A stretch of DNA of 64,000 bases from Rhyacophila brunnea (GCA_022495005.1 JAGYXB010000622.1:310001-374000); one strand, 5' to 3'; shown: positions 23,900-35,499, counted from the first letter of the stretch. Numbers and translations: made by a program. The notes: a model not told the origin generated them from the letters alone.

Positions 23900-24353
23900 C
23901 AGGGGTAGTCGGGTAGTCAACCTGACCCTACAACACTATTGGATGTTCCAGCTTTCATAGTGGGCGGTAGGGGGTTTTAAAAACGTTTTCATTACCTATG
24001 TTTTCATAAAATTCCCAGTGACAATTTAATTTCATCAGACTTCATGCTTCTATGTATGCAAAGTATAAATAAAAAGATAGATTTAACTAGGTACCGTAAG
24101 TTGTTTTATAAAGATTTAATCTGCTAAACTTAGGGAAAGTCTGACATAAAGTATTTGGCAAGTAGGTAATTATTATTAGGTACCCATATGCTTTCTTGCT
24201 GTAACTCTGCTTTATAAATTTTATAAAGTAAAGTTACTAGGTACCCTACTTTATAAATCACCATTACTGTGGAACCGGTGGAGGGTTAGAAAATTTTACT
24301 ACTAACAGAGATAAAAAAGTGGACGGTAGGTATAAAAAAGTTGACTACCCCTG
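23900..24353. mobile_element. hAT-like MITE with CAGGGGTAGTC ends
   Basis: The left end CAGGGGTAGTC and right end GACTACCCCTG are inverted. The flanks GTTTATAA (23892-23899) and GTTTATAG (24354-24361) are an 8-bp duplication with one mismatch. It is 454 bp and non-coding. Confidence 0.9.
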
Positions 24354-24944
24354 GTTTATAGCAACAATAATTATTATATTTATTGTGTCGTAAAAAAAAC
24401 ATGGCGGGTGCCGGATAAATGAGTGTTATATTATTCTATGTTATTCGCCTAAAAAAAGTGTGTATTAATGGAAGAATACAAAGGGGTAACAGCATTTCGG
24501 AACAATATATGCATACTATTAATTTATACATTGATAGTTTTTCCTAAAAGATCTTTTACAATAACAATTCACCACTTTTACAATAAACGTCAAAAATGGT
24601 TGTTTATTGTGAAAAATGCCCACTCATAATAATTATTATTTTGAAAACAAAATATTCGATGTGTTTTTCAAAGTAAAAACTGTTAGTGGTAGTTTATGAC
24701 ATTCAATATTTACATAGATTTATATTTCATTTCATATTTAAATATATTTTTAAGGATAGGTAAAACAAAAAAAATGTATTTATATAAAGTATCTAATGGA
24801 GTATTTATGTAATAATTTAATAATGTTATAATATTTTTTTTTTGTATGAGTAATAATATAATATGCAAAATAGATAAAATATTGTATGTAATTATCTATA
24901 TAGGTAATCAAATTTTCAACATACCTGTATTTTGTGTCTAATAC

Positions 24945-25532
24945 AAAGAGATTGGACTCCTCCCACAGAGATAGCCCACAAAAATGTCAGTGTGTACTCG
25001 TTTTGTGAGAGAAAGTTCTATTTCTCTGAAATTAGGTACACTTTGCTGCAAATGGGCCATACTCGGACATAAAAACGCCCCACTGAGTATTTTTTTTTAT
25101 CAACAGCTTACAACCAATTTATGATAAACGTATTTTCATTATAAAAAGTTCCCGCAATAAAAACTTTATTAGGATTCAGGGTAAGAAATAATAATGCAAA
25201 TGGAAGTAAGTATTTTATTTTTAATAACACAAAAAACACAATATTTTGAAAAATTAAACACAAATCAGTTAATAGCAAATGGTTAAATATTGGAATAAGA
25301 AATATGGTCTTGTTTTTACATATTGTTCTATATAAAATAATATAGCATTATTGTTTAGATAAAACTGTTAAATAAAAATACAAATAATTACAGTTAATTA
25401 CAAACAAAAAAAAGTTTATTATATTACCTACCTATTTACACATGTGTATTTTGAAAATATTTTATGAAATAAAAATATAACATGGGTTCGTTTTTGACAT
25501 ATTGTGTATAAAATTACTTGTTTATATAAACC
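24945..25532. mobile_element. Element Y, copy 1
   Basis: About 585 bp starting AAAGAGATTGGACTCCTCCC. A second, inverted copy spans 26536-31030 with a Helitron inside it. It is AT-rich and has no coding frame. It lies exactly at the centre of the larger inverted duplication. Confidence 0.65.
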
Positions 25533-25740
25533 TATTAGACACAAAATATAGGTAGGTATGTTGAAAATTTGTTATATAGTTAATTACAATATTTTATCTA
25601 TTTAACATAATATTATCAGAGAAGCCCTGCATATATAATATGGATTCATACAAAAAATCGATTATTTAAAACGAAAATGTTTTTATTTGAAATAATATAA
25701 TGTATGAAAGTCAGCGTTGAGAAAATAATATTTTGAAAAG

Positions 25741-26004
25741 CTATTGATTCCTAAGTATAATTAATCTATTAAAATATTGTGTAATATGGTTGATTGGTTG
25801 CTCTGCATTTTTTGCTAAATGATGATATTTTATTTCTAAATATTTTTTTGAAACTAGTTTCATTAAATTTGTGACGTGGTTTGTTAATGGCGAAGTACTC
25901 GTATCATACATGTGATTATCTAATTCTCTGAAAATACAGCTGCTATTAACAAAATAGTTTAAAAGTTTATTATTTAAATATTCTAAATTAAATTTTGGAT
26001 GCAT
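25741..26004 (-). pseudogene. P-element/THAP9-like transposase C-terminal remnant (tentative)
   Basis: An 87-residue frame contains LDNHMYDTST, LTNHVTNLMKLVSKKYLEIK and YHHLAKNAEQ. The pattern of a conserved Asp-His box, a helix with Leu-Val-Lys-Tyr, and a HHLAK segment close to the end resembles the C-terminus of P-element/THAP9-type transposases. The catalytic part and zinc finger are absent, so it is a relic. The family call rests on recognition of a short tail and is uncertain. Confidence 0.42.
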
Positions 26005-26884
26005 ACGAATGCCTCCGCTTTGGTGCAGGGCAAAATATATTTAACTCTGAAAACTATTATAAATTTATCTAAATAATGAATGTCATTAACTAGTAAGTAC
26101 TAATATTTTTTACTTTGAAAAACAAATCTTATATTTTGGGTTCACAATAATATTACGAGTGCGGCCCTGGCACATGACATTGGAGAGTAAACATTTTGAC
26201 GTTTGACATAATTGTTATTGTAACAGATGTTTTAGGAAAAACTATCAATGTATAATTAATAATATGCATATATTGTTCAGAAATGCTGTTACTCCTTTGT
26301 ATTCTTCCATTAAAAACACTTTTTAGCCGAATAACATCTGAAATCTTTGTAAATAAATTAACAATATCCGCCATGTTTTTTTACAACCTTTACAACACAA
26401 AAGCAAACGATAGTGAAGTAGCAGCTTACAGTAATGCCAACAGATTTGTTTTCTGTTTCGTATTGCTTCGTACGTGTTCGTACGAAAATGACGATAAATG
26501 TTCACTCTCCACAGTCTGATCTCTTTGGTCTAATAGGTTTATATAAACAAGTAATTTTATAAACAACTAGCTGACCCGGCGAACTTCGTACCGCCTCAGA
26601 ATCAATGAATATTGTGTTAACTTATTAGCTAAATTAAATTCATTTTTTTATTAATTTAAAATGAATAAGTATTCAAAATAAATTAAGTTCAATAAGTGTG
26701 CAAAAATCAAATCAAAATGAAAAGTATTTTTTATTACATTGAGATGAATGTAATTCACGTGGCAGCAAGGCATTTGCTTTATTGAAGGGAATCGAAATGA
26801 TTCGCGTAGTATTGTTGCACTACTTTCTGTTAAACTATTTGTTGGATGCGTGGCACTCGGGTCGATTCCCTTCGTTAAAGAACC

Positions 26885-28150
26885 TTGTGATATAAGACAT
26901 TTTTAGTTTTGTTGTCACGTGCGACAACGAACAAAGCGGATGGTTTGCCGACACGTGAACATGCTACGTACAATTGACCGTGAGAGAAACATTCATTTTC
27001 TAGATTCAGGCCACAAACACTCAAGGATTGGCCTTGTTATTTGTTGATCGTCATGGAAAATGCAAGACGAATCGGAAATTGAATACGATTAAACTCGAAT
27101 GGCATATCGGTTGGGATCATCGGAATTCTTGGAATGAGAACTTCCTCACCTTTGAACATCCCTTTGATTATCGTTGCGTGAATCACATTGCCCATGAGTT
27201 TTCTCACCACCAAACGCGTTCCTTCACACAGTTTTGGTTGGTTCAGATTTCGAAGCATGATGACTACCGAGCCAACCTTCAGTTGTAAATTGTGCGGTGG
27301 CAAGCCAGGCAGATCCAATGAGTTTAAAAATTCAGTTGGATAGTTGGTTGTTTCGTCTTCGTTTGTTACACAGTCGATAGATTTGAAGGAATGCAATGTA
27401 CCAACGATTCGATTTTGAATTGTGTAGTTTAAGTGATCCACATCTCTGTTCTTTGCAGCAAGAATTGCTCGTTCACTCAACCAATTGTGATTTTTGTGGT
27501 TAGCAATGATGTTCGGGAACACTTTGTTGATGAGGTCGTCCTTCGCTGAGACGAAATTGCAAAAATTCAGCGGAAACAAAATCAATCCGTTCGATTCTTT
27601 GACAGGAACACGGCCGTTACCGATAGTCAGCAATTGCTTGGAGAAATCTTTGGCAGATGGATCGTTTAACAACTCGCATGTTTGTCGTCAGCTAAAGTTT
27701 CTTCACATAGCACCACAGAATCTATTATTTGAGGCAAGCGTATGTCATCGGCAACGGTCGACCTTGGAATGACTGGTAGTGTTTGGCGGAAATCGCCAGA
27801 TAGTAGAATCATAGCGCCTCCAAAACATCTTGAGTCATTGCGCAGGTCTTTCACAGTTCGAATGAGTGCTTCCAATGCGCGTTTGTGTGCCATTGTGCAT
27901 TCATCCCAGGTGATGATTTTACTAAACCAAAACCAAAACTTTGGCCATTGCTGAGTGTTTTGCAATATTGCATGTCGGTTTTTCAGTCGTTTGAAGTTTT
28001 AACGGCAATTTCAACGCTTATGATGTCTTTCCAGTTCCACCGGGCACATCGAGGAAAAATAAGCCACCATTTCCATCATCAATTGCCTTTATTAACGTAT
28101 CGTACACTTCCACATGTTGGGTGTTTAACAGTGGTACATTCGTTCAAACT
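26885..28150 (-). pseudogene. Helitron Pif1-like helicase, broken
   Basis: Reading on minus: Walker A DVPGGTGKT near 28050, Walker B IITWDECTMAHK near 27920, LLSGDFRQTLPV near 27795, WLSERAILAAKN near 27480, then PFEFNRIQFPIRLAF near 27090. The final box, QGQSLSVCGLNL and GQLYVACSRVGKPS, runs past a stop to about 26885. The order and motifs are those of superfamily 1B helicases fused to Rep in Helitrons. A frameshift near 27670 and a stop inside the INK-x-QGQ motif show decay. It drove strand separation in rolling-circle transposition when intact. Confidence 0.9.
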
Positions 28151-28163
28151 GATTGTTTCAATG

Positions 28164-28520
28164 AAATGACATTACTATGGACGAATCATCTGGAAAAGAA
28201 AATGACACTCACTTTATTGTCGGGTCTGCCGAATGGCATAATCTGTTGTAACGCCATTACAATAAAGGTGATATTGATATAAATTCCTGATGCTTTTTGT
28301 TGGGTCTGCCGAATGGTTCGGTTCGAACGGGTTCGCTCAAATGAACATTGACATTAGAAACACTGATCTAACGCCATTACAATAAAGGTCATATTGCTAT
28401 AAATTCCCGATGCGTGATATCGCATAATGGAAATTGCGTGACGTCTACCTATACATGCGAATGCGCGAATTTACTTGCTTGCTACTGTATTGAGTGCGTC
28501 GTCCATTAATAATGTCATTG
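28164..28520. mobile_element. hAT-like MITE, family W, copy 2
   Basis: Same family as 12133-12454, with ends AATGACATTACTATGG and the reverse complement of AATGACATTATTAATGG. It is flanked by an exact 8-bp repeat TTTCAATG (28156-28163 and 28521-28528), different from that of copy 1. It is 357 bp, with about 35 extra bases near the middle. It separates the Rep and helicase halves of the Helitron. Confidence 0.93.
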
Positions 28521-30151
28521 TTTCAATGCATCTCGATCATATTCACGTTCACGTTCCAATTCTCGATGTGGCGTTGGCATTCCTAACTTGACTAACAAAC
28601 TGCCGCACATGAGGTGACACAATATGTCTTCGATCAAAAGCAAAGCCACGTTATGTATCTCCCCATTCACCTCGAGATCGGGATTCCCTGAACTGACACG
28701 AATTCGATTTAAAATGTCTTCTGACATATCATCCTTGTACTTGTTCCACAGTACAGGTGGATTTGACGGAAAACATATCAAAATAATGATAGCATATAAT
28801 GTGCGTATCTGACTTGGAGATGCAGAAACAATTGCTTCAGCGATTGTCATGTCCCAATGAGTATCGTTTTCAAGCAAATTGAGCTGTTGACATGCAGCAC
28901 GAAATGTTGGACACGCTACACCATTGTCAGTTTGAAGTGATTCAAATGATGTCGGCCCAAGAACATTCACCAGCAACAACCGCATGTAGAAGCATTCGTC
29001 ATTTTTCGGATGAACTGTGTAAATGCGATCAAGAGCATTGGTAGAACGCACATCCGGATGATTAGAAACCGCATCGCCTTGCTTCCGACGCTGAAATTTC
29101 TTCGATGAAGCATTCCAAGTGTAATAACGTGGCATCTCAGAGTAGAACAACGTTCGTGCAAACGGATTGCTTAGGCAAATCGAAAAGAAACTGGTCAATG
29201 TTGTCGCTGGAGATGTTTCAGCACGTTGAGCAACATTCGATGCGTTGAAATAAACTCGTTGACCATTTTTCAGATGCACCGCCAAATCTACAGCAGTGGG
29301 ACGACGTTCATGTATGGGGTATGAGAAAATACGTCAAATCGCTTCATTGCAGCTCACATATTGACCAACTTTATAGTGCGTGATTTCATTGTTGGTATTG
29401 GGAGTTTGAACATTGAGTTTGACATATTTGCAGATGTATTTGATGGACTTCACTGAATTGCAATACCTACTCCACGTTGCAATGCACCTGGAATGTATTA
29501 GAAAGAAGTGGCGAATACGGAACAATCCAAGTGTTGTCGACCACGATATCGTTTTCCTTCACTTTCGTTGTGATAGTTCTACCGATATCATCGGGTGATC
29601 GACGCCGATACATTGGATAACCATCGTTGGCAGTGATAGTTTCCGCCGTCAAATTTCGTGGATAACGCTTGGAACACTTGATTGGGGGGTTGATGGCGCC
29701 ATCCGTGAATCATGTTAGTAATTACAACACCATGCAGATCTGGATCGGTTTCGGGATCAGGAATCTCGGCACATATGATGTCATCTATTTGGTCTGGTCG
29801 AATTCTTTCGACTAACCAAATTAAAATGTGTGCATGCGGCAAGCCTCGTTTTTGCCATTCAATCGAATACATCCAACATCAAGTATACCCAAAGACGCGA
29901 TGCTTAACAATGTAGTTCCTCAGCGACAGGATGTTTTGTTTGAAGACACGTGCGGTGATGTCGTGCCGATCACATGATATTTGTCCGGGGAGCAGCAGTT
30001 GAACAATTTCTATCCATTTCGGATTGCACGTAAAGGTGGCGAATAGATCTGGACGACCGTAATGACGAACATAATAATATGTCATTGCATCTTGCGCATA
30101 TTCATTCATATGACGCGGGCTGCCAATGTACGTCGCCGGTAGAATAGTCAA
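28515..30151 (-). pseudogene. Helitron Rep (HUH) and linker region, broken
   Basis: Several frames on minus join into the Helitron Rep half: PRHMNEYAQDAM and YYYVRHYGRPDLFATFTCNP near 30110-30010, then EWQKRGLPHAHILIWL near 29860-29815, whose His-Ala-His is the HUH metal-binding motif of rolling-circle nucleases. The 29285-28515 frame follows with FARTLFYSEMPRYYTW, which leads into the helicase in RepHel proteins. Stops and shifts occur at about 29879, 29590 and 29290. An intact RepHel is much longer, so the N-terminus is also lost. It cannot encode an active protein. Confidence 0.88.
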
Positions 30152-31030
30152 TCGACCAACATTAGCTGCATCTCATTCGGTGCTGATTGCCTCCCGTAAA
30201 TGAATAAAAATATACTCCTCCGAACGCAGTTTATTATTATTTAGTTGTATACGGATTTAATTTTTTTGTGATTTTCTAATTTTTCCAATGCGCGAGGAAA
30301 CTTCTCGAGACCGAGACAAACAATTTTTTTTATCGAAATCAGTCAAACGCCGTTCCATACAAAATGTATGAGATAATGAATTATCTTCATATTTTTTTCC
30401 GTGATTTTATCCGATGTTTTAATAGTTATTCTGCTATTCGGGGAGGAGGTATTCCAACAAATCAAAGATCATGAAAATCGGTCCGGCCGTTCTTGAGTTA
30501 TAGATGGTGTAACTAACCCAAAGAGATTGTAACCCAAAGAGATAATATACATTTTTTTTTGTTTGTAATTAACTGTGTTATTATTTGTGTTTTTTATTTA
30601 ACAGTTTTATCCAAACAATAATACTATGCTATTTTATATAGAACAATATGTAAGAACAAGACCATATTTTTTATTCCAAGATTTACCCATTTGCTATTAA
30701 CTGATTAGTGTTTAATTTTTCAAAATATTGTAATTTTTTGTATTACTATTAAAAATGAAATACTTCCATTTGCATTATTCTTTCTTACCCTGAATCCTAA
30801 TAAAGTTTTTACTGCGGGAACTTTTTATAATGAAAATACGTTTATCATAAATTGGTAGTAAGCTTAAGCTAATTGATAAAAAAAATACTCAGTGGGGCGG
30901 GTTTATGTCCGAGTATGGTCCATTTGCAGCAAAGTGTTCCTAATTTCATAAGGATACAACTTTGGCTCATTAAAACGAGTACGCATTGACATTTGTGTGC
31001 TCCCTCTGTGGGAGGAGTCCAATCTCTTTG

Positions 31031-31535
31031 ATACCAACCCTATACCATTTTCTTATATTTACTTAATTTTAGGCTGTTTATAATAATAATATTATGTATT
31101 ATGGATGCTAAATAATTTATACATAGCATTATTGCCGTTGTTTCTATAAAATACATATTATGATAATATATACCAAAATTTGTTCAAATATTCCTATTAA
31201 TTCCTTTATTGTAGTTTATTGTCTATGGTCTGTTCGTAGATGGCTACACTAGCAATCGTGTACTAAAGTTGGTATGACTGATATTGGTATATTCTGCGTT
31301 TTGAAAGCTTACTGTACAATAATATTATTTTTAGAAGTATTAAGTGTTATTTAGACATCAAAAATACTCTCCATATGCTCTGAGGGGGATGATTATTTGC
31401 ATATTGGTATTTTGCATTAAGTTTATTTAAAAATGAATCAAACGTTGATAGAAAATATTTGACAAGTCAATTTCCCCCGCTCATTCGCTTCGTCGCGCCC
31501 TCTGGTAGAAGAAATTTTAAGGTCACTACGTCAAC
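31031..31535. promoter_or_regulatory. Upstream region of the lin-9 homologue
   Basis: About 500 bp between the inverted element and the lin-9 start codon. It becomes GC-richer towards the gene (31480-31530, including GCTTCGTCGCGCCC), as expected for a housekeeping promoter. No TATA box was recognised and no start site is claimed. Confidence 0.35.
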
Positions 31536-31554
31536 ATGGCGGACCGACTTGAAT
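31536..31554 (+). CDS. lin-9: lin-9 exon 1 (6 codons plus one base)
   Basis: A tiny first coding exon, MADRLE plus one base, directly followed by GTGAGT. It completes codon 7 (Tyr) with the first two bases of exon 2. It is too short to be seen as a frame on its own; phase match and the following EYNLKNG support it. Confidence 0.82.
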
Positions 31555-33664
31555 GTGAGTTTTGTTTTTGAATTTTGTATCTTTTGAATGATAATAAGAG
31601 TGTAAAGTTAGGGCATATTTGTGACATTTTATTGAACTTCCTTTCCTCGTGATTCATTTGAAAATCAATTTAACGTCGATGGGTCTTTTCTTTTCCCTTC
31701 CAATCTAAACTTTCATCGCGAACATTCAAAATTTGAAAAAATTCAAATATTATTTCAAACGTCACAATGATAGCAGTATTGTGATTCCCTTGAAACATCA
31801 TTATGCAGACTGTCGGTCAGAAAATGGATGATCGATCGTGGGCTTTTGCAGAATCTGTGTATTTTGCCTCTATTATGCAATATTTCATAGAATTTTCATT
31901 TTTGGCTTTTCAGATGAATACAATTTGAAAAATGGAAATAACGTAACGAAGATAAAAGAAGAACCCGACGACATGGACGTAGAAGAGGAAGACGGAGCGC
32001 CGCCGGCGTTCGGACCCGCGGCCCTCGGCCTGCACCGTGTGGGCACCACGCTACCTCCGAAGCCTGCTCCGACACAACCGCTTCAGAAGTTGAACGCTCG
32101 CGGAATGCCAGCGAGGATAAGAAAAAAAAACAGGCTCTTCTTCGACGACGACATAGTCAACGCGCCGCCTCCGAGGTCTTCGCCCAAGAGAGGGCCCAAG
32201 ACGACCCCCATCAAGACGCCCAGCAAGCTGACGCTGTCGGCTTCCAAGAAACAAAAGACTCCCACTAAGACCCCGCGGATGACGAGAGACACATCTCGGC
32301 GCAGCAGCGCGGACAGATCAGAATCCGCCCCCAGCCTTTCACCTGACAGAAAGGCTGGACAGAGAATTGGTATGAGGCTTCGAAATCTTCTCAAGCTGCC
32401 GAAAGCGCACAAGTGGGTTTGCTTTGAGCATTTTTACAGTAATCTCGATAAACCGCTGTTTGATGGAGAAAATGATTTCACTATCTGTCTGAAGGAATCT
32501 TTTCCGAAGCTTGCCAATCGCAAATTGGCTCAAGTTCAGTGGACAAAAATACGAAGAATGATGGGAAAACCGAGGAGATGCTCTCAAGCATTTTTCGCGG
32601 AAGAGAGAAAAGATTTAGAGCGTAAGCGTCAAAAAATAAGATTTCTGCAGCAGCGTAAAAATGGCAATATCTCTTGCAAAGATTTACCAAATGAAATTCC
32701 CATGCAACTTATAGTTGGCACTAAAGTGACAGCTAGGCTGCGCAAACCTCAAGATGGCCTCTTCACTGGCAGCATCGACGCCGTTGACACTTCTAACAAT
32801 ACTTACCGAATAACATTTGAACGAAATGGCCTCGGCACTCACTCCGTTCCCGATTACGAAGTCCTGTCGAATGAACCTCCGGAAACTCTCAGTATTTCCA
32901 GTATAATGTCGCAAAAGTTTAGACCAAAATTTATAATGCAGGAATTGATAACCCATTATCAAAATAAAAGTTTCTCAGGCGTGGATAAATCTTATAACGA
33001 TCCGTTGCTCGGGGCCAACACCAGCATCATTAAATCAGAAGAGGTAACAACTATAGGAGGTTATCCCGTTAGATTTCTGGAACACATTGTTAGAATTACC
33101 AAAATTCTTAACGCCAAAAGGACTAAAATCGCCAAACTGAAAGAGTTCAACGGCGAGATAGAGAAGAGAAGATCGTTCGGGCAAAAGGTACCAGTCGAGT
33201 TTGAGCGTAAATATGCAGCCATCGTGATCGAACTGGACAAAATGAACTATGATCTCCAAAAGTATCTTAATGAAGTTCAAAGTTTCTGCCAAGACATTGC
33301 TCCCGGTCTGAGTGTCGCTGCCATGTTGACACCTTCGCATGTAAGAGAAAAGTGCCGTTTGGAGTCTGTTGAAATTGTAGAAAAAAGTTTATCGAGTATG
33401 GCCCACGTAGTAGTTAAAAATGATTCCATCATTGAACTGATTACAGATCTTACGGCTTTAATGCTGCAAGTAAAGAGTTTATCCGACTCTGTCCAGAATG
33501 CTTACGAATTAAAAGTGCTCCACGAAACCATGAATCAAATTAAAATGAAACTCAATCCAAACGAACACAATGTCTTCCAGAATTGCGTTGAAATTCATAT
33601 GCAGCGAATACAAATGGCACTCGGCCCTTTAGGTCTGAATTCATACATGCATCCAGAAAAATAA
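31536..33664 (+). CDS. lin-9: LIN-9 homologue (DREAM/MuvB complex subunit), 2 coding exons
   Basis: Exon 1 is 31536-31554 (ATGGCGGACCGACTTGAAT, donor GTGAGT). Exon 2 runs 31914-33664 after TTTTCAG. They join in phase to 589 residues; the upstream in-frame ATG at 31838 is intronic. Residues about 20-150 are acidic then basic and low in complexity. The DIRP domain follows (about 153-250): RLRNLLKLPKAHKW, FYSNLDKPLF, LKESFP and MGKPRRCS. A Tudor-like segment, GTKVTARL with GLFTGSIDAVD and GLGTHSVPDYEVLSNEP, covers about 274-330. A helical C-terminal region with FQNCVEIHMQRIQ follows, as in LIN-9. LIN-9 is the scaffold of the nuclear MuvB core, which binds cell-cycle gene promoters with E2F/DP/RB or Myb. 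One 1751-nt exon for nearly the whole protein is unusually intron-poor. Confidence 0.96.
31914..33664 (+). CDS. lin-9: lin-9 exon 2 (almost the whole protein)
   Basis: Acceptor GGCTTTTCAG ends at 31913; the stop TAA is at 33662-33664. It contains the DIRP and Tudor-like regions described for the gene. An AATAAA signal lies about 45 bp after the stop. Confidence 0.95.
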
Positions 33665-33746
33665 TTTTTCTAATTTATGTTTAATATACTTAATATATAT
33701 TTTATAATTAAAATAAAACAATATTATGTAGCAAGTAGGTATTCTG

Positions 33747-33892
33747 CATAGTTTAATAATAATCAGGACTGGTTTCGTCTGCTTCGATGGAACATTGTCG
33801 ACAGCTTACAATAATATTGTTCTATTATAATATAATATATTTATTATCCCATTGAAGCGGACAAAACCAATCCTGATAATTATTAAACTATG
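33747..33892. repeat. Short palindromic MITE just 3' of lin-9
   Basis: Left arm CATAGTTTAATAATAATCAG continues for about 45 bp and is matched in reverse by the right arm ending CTGATAATTATTAAACTATG (with few mismatches). It is about 146 bp in all. It lies after the first AATAAA of lin-9, so transcripts using a later signal could fold into a long hairpin. Confidence 0.8.
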
Positions 33893-34960
33893 TACTCATG
33901 TGAAATAAGTACTGCATACTAACTGTGTTTTATTTTAATTATTATATTGTCTTACCATCATGAATTGACAGTTAACGCTATTATTAAAGATATATTTTAT
34001 AATAAGACTGGAATTATTTATTGACATAAAACTGCCCCATAAGTCAATTCAGGGTGAGGCTCTTTATAATAATATATCGTATTGGACGCAAGCAATTCTA
34101 TTTTTTTGTAAACTAATTATATTTTAATTTTCATACTCGATATGGAATTGGTTCTATTCATCTGAATTATTGCGCAGCCAGTGCTGTGCGCTCGAATGTG
34201 TTTCAATATGTTGTTTTGTCGTAATGGAACTTTAACCTGTTGATGTTATGGATGTATTAATAATTTTGTTTTTTAATTAAAATTATTTTGTGGACATTGC
34301 AATGTTCGGTGTTATGTACTAGCCTTTTAATGGAAGGCGTGAATAGTTTTCTGTGGTAAACTTATGTATATAAATAGATATTATTTCAATTTAATATTAA
34401 TTTATGCTTTCAATGTAGAATTAATATTCTATTTTGATTTGTAACCCACCATTATTTGGTGCCTATATCGTATGTCATATTAAAATATTCTCAAATTATT
34501 GAAAAAGTATGTAATGTATAATATTAATCTTATTGTGGCACATTTTTTAGCAAGAAATTACGTAATTGTACACAAATTTAAGTCTTGCGAGCTAAATGCC
34601 AAAATGGTTATAATTACCTACCAATTTAGTTAATGTAATTATTATTTTATATTAGTAATATGGAATGAAAAATAAATTATTTAAATATGGATAAAGATAT
34701 AATAAATAACTTGTTTTCAAAACATACTTTTGTTTTATTGATATAACCAAGGGTAAATATTACTTACCCATTATACTTATTGAATACATAATTTGCATGG
34801 TAATAATATGTAAATAACAAGGCTGCGTTTTACTTGAAAAATTGGATTGCGACAATTGACTAGAAAACATTTCTGTACCGCTTCATGAATAATTGTAAAT
34901 TCCTTATTAACTTCACACTTAAAAAAATAACTTAAATTTTGTTTATACAACTCAACTCGA
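33893..34960. other. AT-rich gene-free stretch
   Basis: No gene or element was recognised. Confidence 0.4.
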
Positions 34961-34964
34961 GCCT

Positions 34965-35150
34965 TAGCCTCTTCCATCTGGCACGATCCTGTGTGGCCCT
35001 AATCCTGTCTTCAACGTTGAGACTCTTTCTTTGGTCTTCATACCTCCCTCCAATATATCCGTGGCCTCCTTCGTCCTTGTTTCCCAACATGACTGTTTTT
35101 GGTACCTGTGTCTCTGGTGCTGGACATGGCCTGCCAAGTTCACCCTATCA
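34965..35150 (-). mobile_element. Non-LTR retrotransposon 3'-terminal fragment
   Basis: On minus, with frameshifts, the sequence reads GHVQHQRHRYQKQS, then RRRPRIYWREV and NVEDRIRATQDRARWKRL. This is the basic C-terminal tail seen at the end of many insect LINE second ORFs. It is a short relic. Confidence 0.6.
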
Positions 35151-35369
35151 TTTTATGAATCTGAAGAATTTCAAATCATGGTACATGCAATAGAATTCAA
35201 CATATTTCTTTAACCAAAGTACCAATTATACTATAATTCGTAAGCGAATTATATCTGTCAGGCCGAATTCAGACTTGTAAATCATAGCAGAATGCTGAAA
35301 TTCGTAAAATAATAGAGTCGTAAGCATATTAAAAAAGATCTAAATTATTAAGCATCACTTATTTTTCAG

Positions 35370-35440
35370 CGATGGCCAAGAGGTTACGTTTTCATTGGGT
35401 AGTTGAGGGTCTCAGGTTTGAATACCGGGTCTGGCAAAAT
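35370..35440 (+). mobile_element. tRNA-derived SINE head
   Basis: Two RNA polymerase III promoter boxes at tRNA spacing: TGGCCAAGAGG near 35374 (box A) and GGTTTGAATAC near 35413 (box B). No cloverleaf-capable tRNA 3' end follows, so it is a SINE and not a tRNA gene. Confidence 0.6.
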
Positions 35441-35499
35441 TCACATAGTATTCTTCAATGTAGGTATATTTAGATCCAATGGCCATGGTTGATTCGCTG

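Larger units (their letters stand above)
24385..26400. repeat. Large unequal inverted duplication
   Basis: Left arm 24385-24944 matches, in reverse, right arm 25533-26400. The arms meet at GTGTCTAATA and TATTAGACAC. The left arm lacks about 300 bp that in the right arm holds a P-like transposase remnant. Element Y copy 1 sits at the centre. Confidence 0.7.
26567..30542 (-). mobile_element. Helitron (rolling-circle transposon), degenerate
   Basis: On the minus strand it begins TCTCTTTGGGTTAC at 30542, after an A, and ends CTAG at 26567 before a T. A short hairpin (GGCG and CGCC arms in GGCGGTACGAAGTTCGCC) lies about 10 bases inside the end. A TC start, a CTRR end with hairpin and insertion between A and T are the Helitron hallmarks. 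It encodes Rep and Pif1-like helicase remnants. A hAT-like MITE at 28164-28520 splits the coding region. Confidence 0.85.
26536..31030. mobile_element. Element Y, copy 2, interrupted by a Helitron
   Basis: 26536-26566 and 30543-31030 are the two ends of an inverted Y copy: the right portion matches 24945-25415 in reverse and the left portion matches 25495-25532. About 65 bp of the Y interior near the insertion is missing compared with copy 1. Confidence 0.68.

Noticed and set aside
31838..31913. In-frame ATG and hydrophobic 25 codons upstream of lin-9 exon 2
   Set aside because: The segment is the end of the first intron; the acceptor at 31913 and the 19-nt first exon give a better start.
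32051..33340. Several minus-strand open frames across lin-9
   Set aside because: They are reverse-frame shadows of the lin-9 coding exon.
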